64,000 bases of DNA from Nocardia niwae NBRC 108934 = DSM 45340 (GTDB lineage Bacteria; Actinomycetota; Actinomycetes; Mycobacteriales; Mycobacteriaceae), in the NCBI RefSeq assembly GCF_001613465.1, contig NZ_BDCK01000030.1, forward strand, positions 1 to 64,000. The letters run 5' to 3'. Shown here one piece after another: positions 9,801 through 17,488 of the stretch. Made by a program: the position numbers and the translations under genes. The notes below the pieces were generated by a model. It had not been told where the DNA came from. It made no database searches and was given only the letters and a program-made list of their open reading frames with translations. How positions within the stretch are numbered: the stretch's first letter is position 1; every line of letters begins with the position of its first letter.

Positions 9801-11628
9801 GGAACCGCCGTCCGGAAGTGGCGAACTCGCACAGCAACTGCACCTGGCCGTCGTTGAGCAGCTGGCCGTTATTGTTGGCGGCGTGCTCGACGATCGCGGC
9901 ATCCACCGCGGCCGCCGCGATAGTGCGCCCGCCTTCGAGCAGGCTCGCCGCGATCAGGCGTTCCTCGGCAGCGAGGATCTGCGGGCTGGTGTAGAGCTGG
10001 GAGCCGGAGGTGGTGAACACGCTGCTTCCGTCGCGGCGGGTCAAAGCCTCGACGGTGGGCGCGGTGTCCTCTGCCTCTGGTGTGCCGCGGGGGATCGACC
10101 GGGGCTCGCTCAAGGCGGTGTCGGTGACCTGGGTGATGAGAGTGTGCCAGTCGGCTGGGTTAATGCTGCCGCGCAGCTGGCGAGTGGCTTCGGCGCGAAT
10201 GTGGCGGAACTGCCAGGTCGCCCGGGAATCGGAGACCACCTCGACGACCCGTGCGGCGGTCGCGGCAACCCACGCGGCGTCGGTGGCCTCCCGGTGCGGG
10301 ACCGGCTGTCCCAGGGCGGTCGCGACCATCGCATCGACCGCGCTCTCACCACCCAGCAGGTCCACGGCATCACGTCGCCAATCAGCGCGTTGCTCAGCAC
10401 GCGAACGTGCCGCCACCTTGTGGCCGCGGGTTTTCAAGGTGGCTTCTTGGGCGAGGTCGTGCAGTTCAGCCGGTGTTGGTTCGCGGCCACGCTCGGCTTG
10501 AAACCGCGTGGTGCGGGTGGTCAGCTCGGCGTCCACGGCGGCCGATCGCTTCGACCATTCCTCGGCCAGGCGCTCGGCGACGCCGACGATCTCCCGCACC
10601 GGCCGCTTCCCGCGCCGGCGTCGGCTGCTGCTGTGGCGTTCGGCGAACTGCACGTTGAGCGACTGCTCGAGGTAGTGCTCCAGCCGGGTGTTGAACAGCT
10701 CGGAGGCGGCGACGTTGTGCTGGTAGATCATCCTGCCGTCGAGTGCACCCCACTGTCCGTCGTGGCGTTTGACCGCGTTCGAGATCACCACGTGGACGTG
10801 CAGATTCGGGTCACCAGCGCGACTATCGCGGTGCTGGAATGCGGTGGCGATCAGGCCGCCGACGACGTCGACCTGGCGGCGGCTGTGCCGCCCGACCCGG
10901 GTGAACACCGCGTGCTCCTCGAGGTAGGCCAGCGCATCGCGCAGGGCGGCATCCACGGCGGCCTCGATCTTTTCCGACACTTCACGTGGGGCCAGCGCCC
11001 ACAACGTCGACACCGACTTGACCGGCGAGAACGTGAGGTCGAACCCGGCGACTCGCTTCGAGGGCGCTCGGCTGGTGCGGGCCACCCAGCCCGACAGCTC
11101 CCGGTCATCGCGGGGTGGGCGGCCGTATTCCTCAGCGAACATGCGCCCAGCAACGTCGGTGGCGATGCGGCTGCGCTCCTCCGCGGGGATCGGGGCGTAG
11201 TCGACGCGGCTGCGCTCGGCGTTGTAGGCGGCATAGGCGCGGGCCCGCTCGTAGCGGTAGGAGTACTCCGAGGCCACGTGTTTTGTGAAGGGAGAACCCA
11301 GCCTTACCAGGCGTACCGCGTGCGCCCGCGCGGTGCGGCGTGAGATGCCGTCTGCGGCGAGGGCTTCTACTTCGGCGGCGATCATCGCCTCGGCGTTCGG
11401 GTTCAGGGCGTGACCGAACAATGCCCGCATCTGCGCTTCGGTCACCACCTCACCGGCCTCGATGCCGACGTTCGGCAGGCCCGAACCCAGCCAGCGACCG
11501 GGGGATTCGCCGCGCTCGCTGTAGTAGGTCGAAAGATTCTGCGGACCACGATCATTCACGTCCTGCGTGGCGATCGAGCGAAGGTAATAGGTGTAGCCGT
11601 CGCCACTGCCGAGCTTTGCCAGTGACAT
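6868..11628 (-). CDS. MobF-family conjugative relaxase with helicase domain
   Basis: 1586-aa TraA/TrwC-type relaxase. The N-terminus holds a Tyr cluster (DGYTYYL, residues 10-16) and the three-histidine HUH metal site (H266, H277, H279 in LHVHVV), which nick and bind the transfer origin. From about residue 560 follows an SF1 helicase with Walker A (PAGTGKTT, near 612) and Walker B (VVVLDEVAK). A charged, coiled-coil-like C-terminal part ends in a short Tyr-Asp repeat. Start ATG 11628 is preceded by a GGTGGA site; the frame upstream to 11850 looks noncoding. No coupling protein or type IV secretion gene is in view, so this suggests a mobilisable or fragmentary element. Confidence 0.9.
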   Translation of the reverse strand: MSLAKLGSGDGYTYYLRSIATQDVNDRGPQNLSTYYSERGESPGRWLGSGLPNVGIEAGEVVTEAQMRALFGHALNPNAEAMIAAEVEALAADGISRRTARAHAVRLVRLGSPFTKHVASEYSYRYERARAYAAYNAERSRVDYAPIPAEERSRIATDVAGRMFAEEYGRPPRDDRELSGWVARTSRAPSKRVAGFDLTFSPVKSVSTLWALAPREVSEKIEAAVDAALRDALAYLEEHAVFTRVGRHSRRQVDVVGGLIATAFQHRDSRAGDPNLHVHVVISNAVKRHDGQWGALDGRMIYQHNVAASELFNTRLEHYLEQSLNVQFAERHSSSRRRRGKRPVREIVGVAERLAEEWSKRSAAVDAELTTRTTRFQAERGREPTPAELHDLAQEATLKTRGHKVAARSRAEQRADWRRDAVDLLGGESAVDAMVATALGQPVPHREATDAAWVAATAARVVEVVSDSRATWQFRHIRAEATRQLRGSINPADWHTLITQVTDTALSEPRSIPRGTPEAEDTAPTVEALTRRDGSSVFTTSGSQLYTSPQILAAEERLIAASLLEGGRTIAAAAVDAAIVEHAANNNGQLLNDGQVQLLCEFATSGRRFHVAIAPAGTGKTTAMAALVRAWTAEGGTVLGLAPEGPAAGVLSSEIGAESKTVDMLVTVINDIRSGERALDDAPDWVRAIGPRTVVVLDEVAKTPTLKLDSAMSWLIERGASVRAVGDDRQLSSVQAGGVIRDIVHHAGAATLTSVVRFDNPSERAASLALRHGDTVAIAFYTDHGRVHVGTLGAVVHAAYRAWRVDYAQGRDVALLAPTNELVRQLNALARDERLRREGLHGPETLLSDGLSASVGDIITTRENNYRLRISQTDHVRNGYRWKVRAVHPDGRITATHIGSGRKVTLPTDYVRECVELGYARTINSAQGLTTDTCHGVLTGSEDCFQLYVLATRARAGGHLYLATAGDGQDAPAETWSALHPPTAIDLLTQILGRDGGQVSATTQARQAADPQRQLAGVVDAYLEALAAAADAVLGDEHHAAVTAAAERLVPGLTGEAAWPVLRQHLAMIALAGRDPITTLTDAVTARELDTADDKAAVLVWRVARNTTGSGPLGWVPDVPPVLRDDPDFGAHLRERTAQMLNLSSQIQTTARAWTPQTAPVWARQLAGHDPNLTAALAIWRASHAIGDHDRRPTGPVQYPVDERRTQLELDSAVRSRLGDLDADTRRWTPIARDVDARIAADPYWPQLAEELSHAADTGLDVSTAVRTAAAQRPLPDEQPAAALRWRLVETLDDAQRRDADELARAVSELRVDQGRRMSDRELEDEIQCARRSFDLDPILDMGLIIERSQRYERGSDADAVRRAHAELDQHAAAIRTARHTQAAVASAEYALTLAHRQQATTQTNPPKFPWWRTNTASARTARTEHAARLEYLRQALNNAEQDLLAARETARRTRAAVPLAHDTWDATLHRADNHAARAAELAAADHSDNAFARKLAQAEQRWLREERQLDDAFTEQQRRTQLTPRQRNLEDRARRHLDLNTHHGPASAQPTVSTENGASRDEPFDTPETDTNYEYSHDYDYDYGL

Positions 11629-12066
11629 CACACAATCCACCGTACGCGCTCCGCCTGCGAAGTGGCCGTGATGTTTCCGCGACCAGGGAGCATGAGGTGT
11701 GGCAGATTCTTGTTCATATGTGCTGGTAGTGGCCGGTTTTGAGTTTAGCGGAAGTGGTGGCGAGAAGTTGGTTAGAAAGCGGTGGGAGCACATGCTAGTT
11801 GCGAGTTGAGCATTCGAATATTCTGTGAGGATGTGAATTGAGGGTTGCATGGGCCTGGCTGGCTCTGTCCGCGAACTGTGACGTCAGTTGTTCGCCAATC
11901 CTGGCGGCATGTCGCGACCTACACCTCTTCGGAAATGTTCATGAATGCCGATGGCAGAGAGCAGGTCAAATACTCGGCCGAGCAGCCATCACGTGCTGAG
12001 ACACGCGGTAGTGCCGATGGGCTGGCCGTGGGCGTCACGAGTTCGACTGCGGCGCAGGATGTCCGC
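11629..12066. other. Gene-free stretch upstream of the relaxase
   Basis: About 440 bp with no convincing reading frame. The relaxase promoter, and possibly its transfer origin, would be expected here. I could not identify a nic site or long inverted repeat by eye. Confidence 0.4.
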
Positions 12067-12771
12067 TCATGCCGGTTTCCGTGCATCCAGCGGGACCGGT
12101 CTCGAGTGTGGATCTGTCGATCGGGGCAATTCGTCGCGGATGGCTGGCATCGCCCCAGCGGCCACGCACTTCTCGGTGATCTCCCTACTCGGGAAGGTCG
12201 GCCGGCCGACACCGTCTCGCTCGGAGACGATGCCCCGTGTCGGCTCTTCGGGCAATGCCGGCTCGGAACGGTCGGTAACGGCGCGCGACGCCCACAGATG
12301 TCGTGAGAGCTGGCCCGCCAGGCATGCACCGGCCGCGTTCAACAGTACGTCGTCGACGGATGAGTGACGGCCGATAGCGAGGGCGAACTGTGCAGCCTCC
12401 ACCGCGATCGAAGCTGCTGCTCCCGCCAACAGGATGCGGTACGAGCGGGCGAACCACGCTCGGCGCGCCGGCAACAGGAAGCCGAGTGCGGCGAAGACAA
12501 GCAGATTCCCGCCGAACTGCTCGATTACTCGGTCGTCGGCCAGTTGCTCGGCCAGATCACGCAGCGGCACGAGATTCAGCGAACGACCTTTTCCGGTCGG
12601 CGTGAGAATCATCCACAACCACGGCGCGGTACCCGTCACCATCCCGACATCGCACAGCGCCGCCCGCCACCCGCGCCGCCCAGCCAGCCACCAGGCCACG
12701 AGGCCGGCTACCGGTATCGCGGCGATCGCGGCCACCACGACCCCACCCCACGCCTCCCACGTCCCGTTCAC
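12067..12771 (-). CDS. VanZ-like membrane protein
   Basis: About 234 aa. Several hydrophobic segments and the VanZ-family signature are visible: NLVPLRDLAEQ, then GGNLLVFAALGFLLP, and later EAAQFALAIGRHSSVDDVLL. VanZ-family proteins are small integral membrane proteins; the founding member raises teicoplanin resistance by an unknown mechanism. The C-terminal 70 residues are polar and beyond the usual domain. The start is uncertain: GTG 12771 gives a typical N-terminus just ahead of the first membrane segment, while the frame stays open to an ATG at 12837. Confidence 0.7.
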   Translation of the reverse strand: MNGTWEAWGGVVVAAIAAIPVAGLVAWWLAGRRGWRAALCDVGMVTGTAPWLWMILTPTGKGRSLNLVPLRDLAEQLADDRVIEQFGGNLLVFAALGFLLPARRAWFARSYRILLAGAAASIAVEAAQFALAIGRHSSVDDVLLNAAGACLAGQLSRHLWASRAVTDRSEPALPEEPTRGIVSERDGVGRPTFPSREITEKCVAAGAMPAIRDELPRSTDPHSRPVPLDARKPA

Positions 12772-12837
12772 CCCGCCAGTATCACCCAAATGACTAGCGC
12801 CACAGACCTGGCCGAAATCTCCACCCACAGCCTGCAC

Positions 12838-13553
12838 TTATCGCCGCTCACGCGCATCCACTGAGAGCGAACAGAGCACGGAGCTGTTCGACCGGCTGTC
12901 ACGAGTTCACATCTGTTGGCGCTCTGACGGACCCTCGGCTACAGGTGGTGGCGAAATCGCCGTGTTTCGGCTTTCATGGAAGGCGGGAGAATCGGCAGGC
13001 CTGGAGGAACCATGCCTTGCGATCTCCACGGTGAGCCCCTTACTGGCCATCTCGGCGCCAGAGCTCGTCCTGGGCCTTTGTCTCCCGCGGCGGCGCGCTC
13101 ATCGTTCACCTCTACTCACACCAGCACACCGGCCCTTGGTTATTGGCGGAGGGACGACTCCGCCCGGCCGCGCGCGCTTCCTGATCGGTACAGAGCGAGG
13201 TACCAGTGGTCAACGGACAGCTACCAGTTGGCCACCGTAGCCCAGGACGTGCGCTGTGCGCTCTGATCGCAGCAGCGCGCATGATAACGCTGCTCGAAGC
13301 CGCACGGAGGAGCTCACCGTCGTCGTTCCAGAGGACCCGCCTCAGCTCAACGCAATAGCCGCTAAAGTGTTGCTGGAGATCATTCTCCGACACTTCCGCG
13401 AGACTCGTGGCGAGACCGTCAATAGTCCCCGACCGAGTCCAGCATCAACACCACGGCCGACTCCCTCCATCGAAACTTTCGAGGAGGAGGCAGTTCGGCC
13501 AGGTCACCACCGAACGCCGATGTCTTTCTCAACCAGCAGGAGGAATCGCAGCA
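12838..13553. other. Region before the serine recombinase, possible small ORF
   Basis: Mostly without clear genes. A rightward frame opens at a GTG at 13256 and reads TEELTVVVPEDPPQLNAI followed by AKVLLEIIL, which resembles the small proteins often encoded just ahead of large serine recombinases in actinomycetes. After about 60 residues it becomes low-complexity and runs on into the recombinase gene in another frame, so it may be a decayed gene. Confidence 0.3.
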
Positions 13554-15377
13554 ATGATCAGGTTCGCTTTCGCCGGGCGGGTCTCCACCGAGGACCAGCA
13601 AGATCCGGACGCATCTCGCAACTGGCAGCTCGGACGAGCGAACGCCCTGGTCGGTCAGCACGGGCAGATCGTCGCGGAGTTCTTCGACATCGGGCAGTCG
13701 CGGTCGATTCCGTGGAAGCGCCGCCCCGCGGCCGGGCGGCTGCTCGAGCTGCTCAAAGAACCCGAGCGAGGGTTCGACGCGGTTGTGATCGGCGAACCGC
13801 AGCGCGCGTTCTACGGCAACCAGTTCGGGCTAACGTTTCCGGTCTTCGTCCACTACGGCGTGCAACTGTGGGTGCCGGAGGTCGGCGGTCCGATCGACCC
13901 GGACTCCGAAGCACACGACCTGATCATGTCGGTGTTCGGTGGCATGTCCAAAGGCGAACGCAACCGCATCAAGATCCGCGTCCGCGCCGCCATGGCCGCG
14001 CAAACCCAAGTCGAGGGCCGCTACCTCGGCGGCCGGCCACCTTACGGGTATCGTCTCGCCGACGCCGGGCCCCATCCCAATCCGGGCAAAGCCGCCGATG
14101 GTAAACGGCTGCATACCCTTGAACCCGACCCTGTCACCGCACCGGTAGTCCAACGGATCTTCAGCGAATACCTGTCCGGCATAGGGATTTTCGCTATCGC
14201 GCAACGCCTCACCGCCGACAACATCCTGTGCCCCTCGGCCTACGACCGCAGGCGCAACAGCCATCGCTCCGGCGCCGCATGGTCCAAGAGCGCGGTGCGC
14301 GCGATCCTGGGCAATCCGCGCTATACCGGCTACGAGGTGTGGAACAAACAGCGCAAGCAGGAGTTCCTCATCGACGTCGATGACGTCGCCTTGGGCCATC
14401 ACACCCGCTTGGCGTGGAACCCGAAGAACGAGTGGGTCTACTCCGACCAACCTGCCCATAGTGCCCTCATCGGTAGGGACGTCTTCGAGCAGACGCAACT
14501 TCGGCTTGCCGCCCGAGGCCCGCAATCGACGGGCAGGACCACGACCCGCCGTCAGCACCCGTACGCCTTCAAGGGACTGTTGTTCCACGAGGCCTGCGGA
14601 CGCCGCATGCAGGGCAACTGGAACCACGGGCTGCCGCACTACCGCTGTCGGTATCCCTCCGAGTACGCCCTCGCCAACAAGATCGACCACCCGACCACCG
14701 TCTACCTGCGCGAAGACCAGCTCAGCGGCCCGATCGATTCATGGTTGGCCGATATCTTTCACCCCGACCGGATCGAGCATTCGCTGACCATGCTCGAGGA
14801 CGCGCAGACCGACAACACTCCCGCCATCGAGAGTGCACGACGATCGCTTGCCGAACACGACCGCAAGCTGTCGCGGTACCGGGCAGCACTGGAAGCGGGC
14901 ACCGACCCGGCTCTGGTGGCGGGTTGGACCCAACAGGTCCAACGCGAACGGCAGGCCACCGCGGCACAGCTCGCCACGCTGGAAGCCGAGCAACGTGGAA
15001 ATCACCCGATGACCAGGGAGGAGATCCACCAGCTTGTGACCTCACTGGGCGGCCTGGTTCATATACTGAAGGCGGCTGACCCCACCGACAAACTCGAGGT
15101 CTACCGGCAACTCGGCCTGAAGCTCACCTACGACCACGAAAAACGGGTGGTCGTGGCAGAAACTGCTCCACAACCACCCGTGTGCGTAGTGTCTGTGTCC
15201 GGAGGGGGAGTCGTACACCGGAATTGCAGCAGCTGTGCACGGCTAGTGTGCACATGCCATCACCATACACGTTTTCGCACCTGGGTCGGCCATCGGACAC
15301 TTTCGTCGGACAGAGGACCGCCGGAAACTGCATACTCGCCAAAGTGCGTTGTGCTGCAAGCGAATCCCGCCAACTGA
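13554..15377 (+). CDS. Large serine recombinase / integrase
   Basis: 607 aa. The N-terminal resolvase domain has the nucleophile serine in FAGRVSTEDQQD (S11) and the FGGMSKGERNRI helix; residues about 150-280 form the recombinase domain (LGGRPPYGYRL, GNPRYTGYEVWNKQ). A zinc-ribbon-like part follows (EACGRRMQG ... HYRCRYP; the first Cys of the usual CxxC pair seems to be His), then a coiled coil around residues 430-490. Such enzymes integrate and excise phages and integrative elements. ATG 13554 has an AGGAGG site 9 bases upstream. The last 60 residues, from about 15180, are Cys/His-rich and unlike the family and may be read-through into neighbouring DNA. Confidence 0.88.
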   Translation: MIRFAFAGRVSTEDQQDPDASRNWQLGRANALVGQHGQIVAEFFDIGQSRSIPWKRRPAAGRLLELLKEPERGFDAVVIGEPQRAFYGNQFGLTFPVFVHYGVQLWVPEVGGPIDPDSEAHDLIMSVFGGMSKGERNRIKIRVRAAMAAQTQVEGRYLGGRPPYGYRLADAGPHPNPGKAADGKRLHTLEPDPVTAPVVQRIFSEYLSGIGIFAIAQRLTADNILCPSAYDRRRNSHRSGAAWSKSAVRAILGNPRYTGYEVWNKQRKQEFLIDVDDVALGHHTRLAWNPKNEWVYSDQPAHSALIGRDVFEQTQLRLAARGPQSTGRTTTRRQHPYAFKGLLFHEACGRRMQGNWNHGLPHYRCRYPSEYALANKIDHPTTVYLREDQLSGPIDSWLADIFHPDRIEHSLTMLEDAQTDNTPAIESARRSLAEHDRKLSRYRAALEAGTDPALVAGWTQQVQRERQATAAQLATLEAEQRGNHPMTREEIHQLVTSLGGLVHILKAADPTDKLEVYRQLGLKLTYDHEKRVVVAETAPQPPVCVVSVSGGGVVHRNCSSCARLVCTCHHHTRFRTWVGHRTLSSDRGPPETAYSPKCVVLQANPAN

Positions 15378-15639
15378 CTGGGTGTCGACGGAGAGATATG
15401 AATGCATTGGAGACCGCTGCTGGCATGGCGCAGACCGGATCTATTTGGTCGTGCAGTGACATTGACGTAGTAGACCCGAAAGTCGGGTCGAGTCGAATCG
15501 TTCTGCCTTGGCACGAGTTCAGCATTGCCTCGTCTCGTTGCGCCCGTCAATGGATAAAGGACACCCAGTTTGGGTGAATTTTTTCCGAGCTGGAGAAGGG
15601 CGCGTTGCGGGAGATCGCTCGGGGAATCTTCTAGGCCCG

Positions 15640-15909
15640 GCGGCCAAGCGTCGGGCGATGGGCATGCTCTTGCAGGTCAAGGGAATGTCGGAACGGTTCG
15701 CCCGTAAAGTCGTCGGGGTGCATCGGTCCCCGTTGCGGCGGCTCCCGCTCGACCAGCCCCAGGACGATCCCGGCGCCGGTGCCAGGGCCTGGCTGCGCGA
15801 GTATGCGCCCAAGAACCCGTGTCATGGGTTCCTTCGGGCGTAGGCGGCCCTGCGGTTCGACGAGGGTCACCGGGTCAACCGCAAACGGGTCCACCGGTTT
15901 GCGGTGTGA
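15640..15909 (+). pseudogene. IS3-family transposase (orfB) remnant
   Basis: A rightward frame translates as KRRAMGMLLQVKGMSERF ... VVGVHRSPLRRLPL, then after an in-frame TAG at 15841 continues AALRFDEGHRVNRKRVHRF. This matches the N-terminal part of IS3 orfB proteins, whose HTH reads 'RR..V..L....VSERRAC.VLG..RST' and ends 'VNHKRVERL'. The catalytic domain is missing, so only a fragment remains. Confidence 0.65.
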
Positions 15910-15978
15910 CAACGGTCCCGGAAATGATTTCCGGAGCGCTACACCGCCTCTGGGCCGACAGGATCCGGATCACCTATC

Positions 15979-16006
15979 TGAATCGCCCCGGCGTGTCCGG
16001 AGACTT
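15979..16006 (+). repeat. IS3 left terminal inverted repeat
   Basis: 28 bp beginning TGAATCGCCCC and ending CCGGAGACTT; the reverse complement of 17292-17319 matches at about 23 of 28 positions. Confidence 0.8.
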
Positions 16007-16022
16007 CATCTCTTGAGGAAGG

Positions 16023-16349
16023 ATGAGGTCCGTGAGTTCGAAGAAGTACCCGCAGGAGTTGCGTGAGCGGGCGGTGCGGATGGTTGCGGAGGTCCGCGAC
16101 CAGCACGAGTCGGAGTGGGCGGCGATCGGTGCGGTCGCCGAGTTGCTGGGTGTCGGGACCGCCGAGACGGTCCGCAAGTGGGTTCGCCAAGGTCAGGTCG
16201 ATGTCGGCTCGCGGGCCGGGATCACCACCGAGGAATCCGCCGAGGTGAAACGGCTGCGCCGGGAGAACGCAGAACTCAAGCGCGCCAACGCAATTCTGAA
16301 ATCAGCATCGATTTTCTTCGCGGCCGAACTGGACCGGCCCCAGCGCTGA
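16023..16349 (+). CDS. IS3 transposase OrfA
   Basis: 108 aa. An N-terminal helix-turn-helix (SSKKYPQELRERAVRMV ... TAETVRKWVRQ) binds the IS ends and a C-terminal leucine-zipper-like helix (VKRLRRENAELKRANAIL) mediates multimerisation, as in IS3 OrfA proteins. OrfA ends IFFAAELDRPQR and is expected to be joined to OrfB by a -1 ribosomal frameshift near ATTTTCTTC at 16311-16319; the exact slippery site is not proven here. Confidence 0.85.
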   Translation: MRSVSSKKYPQELRERAVRMVAEVRDQHESEWAAIGAVAELLGVGTAETVRKWVRQGQVDVGSRAGITTEESAEVKRLRRENAELKRANAILKSASIFFAAELDRPQR

Positions 16350-17293
16350 TCGTCAGATACATCAGCGAGCACCAGGGCCACCGCGTCAACGGTGGCCTGC
16401 GATGGGGTGTCGAGTCGATCTGCGCCGCACTCACCGAGCTCGGCGCCAAAATCGCCCCATCAACGTATTACGAACACCGCCAGCCCGTTTCAAGCAAGCG
16501 AGGCCGGCGTGACGAGGAATTGAAGGTGGAAATCACGCGAGTCCACCGCGAGAACTTCGGCGTCTACGGTGCCCGGAAAGTGTGGCTGCAACTCAACCGT
16601 GAGGGTATCGGTGTGGCCCGCTGCACCGTCGAGCGGCTGATGCGGCAGCTGGGGTTGCGGGGTGCTGTCCGTGGCAGGGTCAAACGCACCACGATCGCCG
16701 ATCCGGCCGCCGAGCGGCCGCAGGATCTGGTGCAACGCAAGTTCGCGGCGGCGGCGCCGAACCGGCTGTGGGTGGCCGACATGACCTATGTGTCGACCTG
16801 GTCGGGCTGGGTCTATGTGGCGTTCGTGATCGACGCCTACGCGCGCAGGATCATCGGCTGGCGCACAGGCACCACGATGACGACCGCGCTGGTGCTCGAC
16901 GCGATCGAGCACGCGATCTGGACCCGTGAAAGATCGGGATGGGACGTGAAAGATGTTGTGCACCACACCGATAGGGGCGCTCAATATACCTCGATCGCCT
17001 TCACCGAGCGGCTCGCCGAGGCCGGGATCCAGCCCAGCGTAGGTGCGGTGGGCTCGAGCTACGACAACGCCCTCGCCGAGACGGTCAACGGCCTGTACAA
17101 AACCGAGTTGATCAAGCCCCGCGGCCCGTGGCGCAGCGTCGACCACGTCGAATTCGCTACCGCGGAATGGGTCGACTGGTTCAATCACCGGCGGCTCTAC
17201 CAGTACTGCGGCGACGTACCACCGACGGAGATGGAGGCCGCCTACTACGCTCAACACCCAGCCCAGCAACTGGCCGGGCTGTCACATCGGTAA
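16316..17293 (+). CDS. IS3 transposase OrfB (rve integrase core, by -1 frameshift)
   Basis: About 325 aa in the -1 frame relative to OrfA. It begins with the HTH_21-like segment (RYISEHQGHRVNGGLRWG) and holds the DDE catalytic triad: Asp in WVADMTYVST, Asp in HHTDRGAQYTS and Glu in NALAETVNGLYKTE. This frame has no good independent start, so the active product is the OrfAB fusion. No stop or frameshift interrupts the catalytic domain, so the element may be active. Confidence 0.88.
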   Translation, partial: LRGRTGPAPALIVRYISEHQGHRVNGGLRWGVESICAALTELGAKIAPSTYYEHRQPVSSKRGRRDEELKVEITRVHRENFGVYGARKVWLQLNREGIGVARCTVERLMRQLGLRGAVRGRVKRTTIADPAAERPQDLVQRKFAAAAPNRLWVADMTYVSTWSGWVYVAFVIDAYARRIIGWRTGTTMTTALVLDAIEHAIWTRERSGWDVKDVVHHTDRGAQYTSIAFTERLAEAGIQPSVGAVGSSYDNALAETVNGLYKTELIKPRGPWRSVDHVEFATAEWVDWFNHRRLYQYCGDVPPTEMEAAYYAQHPAQQLAGLSHR

Positions 17294-17319
17294 GTCTCCG
17301 GAATCACCGGGGGGATTCA
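17292..17319 (-). repeat. IS3 right terminal inverted repeat
   Basis: 28 bp, beginning AAGTCTCCGG and ending GGGATTCA; it pairs with 15979-16006. Confidence 0.8.
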
Positions 17320-17340
17320 CTGATGCCAATCTTGCTCTGT

Positions 17341-17482
17341 GCGGGAAGAATTCCTCTACCCTTATGGCGTTCACCCGCGCGGGGTCCGTACCGGCGAAGT
17401 GACGGGCAACCACAGGGACGTGACCGCTCACGGGTGGATCCTGGAGTTGATCTCCCCGCTGGCCTCGGCGGTCGGCACCTGA
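17341..17482 (+). pseudogene. C-terminal remnant of an unrecognised gene
   Basis: Just right of the IS3 element a frame with no start codon reads EEFLYPYGVHPRGVRTGEV and ends LISPLASAVGT before TGA at 17480. It looks like the tail of a gene cut off on its 5' side. I do not recognise the family, and no matching 5' part is visible left of the IS. Confidence 0.3.
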
Positions 17483-17488
17483 TCAGAA

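Larger units (their letters stand above)
15979..17319 (+). mobile_element. IS3-family insertion sequence, apparently intact
   Basis: The element is bounded by imperfect 28-bp terminal inverted repeats at 15979-16006 (begins TGAATCGCCCCGG) and 17292-17319 (ends CCGGGGGGATTCA); about five positions differ. It carries orfA and orfB in the -1 relationship typical of IS3. I see no matching target duplication (ATC on the left, CTG on the right), so a neighbour may have been rearranged after insertion. Confidence 0.85.

Noticed and set aside
9391..11343. 650-aa plus-strand open frame opposite the relaxase
   Set aside because: It lies wholly antisense to the MobF relaxase, which has clear HUH and Walker motifs; long antisense frames are expected at this GC content.
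15195..15220. GGAGGGGGAGTCGTACACC resembling the 3' part of a tRNA (possible att site)
   Set aside because: The T-loop reads TACGACT rather than TTCGANT and the five-base stem does not pair, so I do not call a tRNA or tRNA-derived att site.
15973..17325. Target-site duplication for the IS3 element
   Set aside because: The three to four bases outside the inverted repeats differ (ATC versus CTG).
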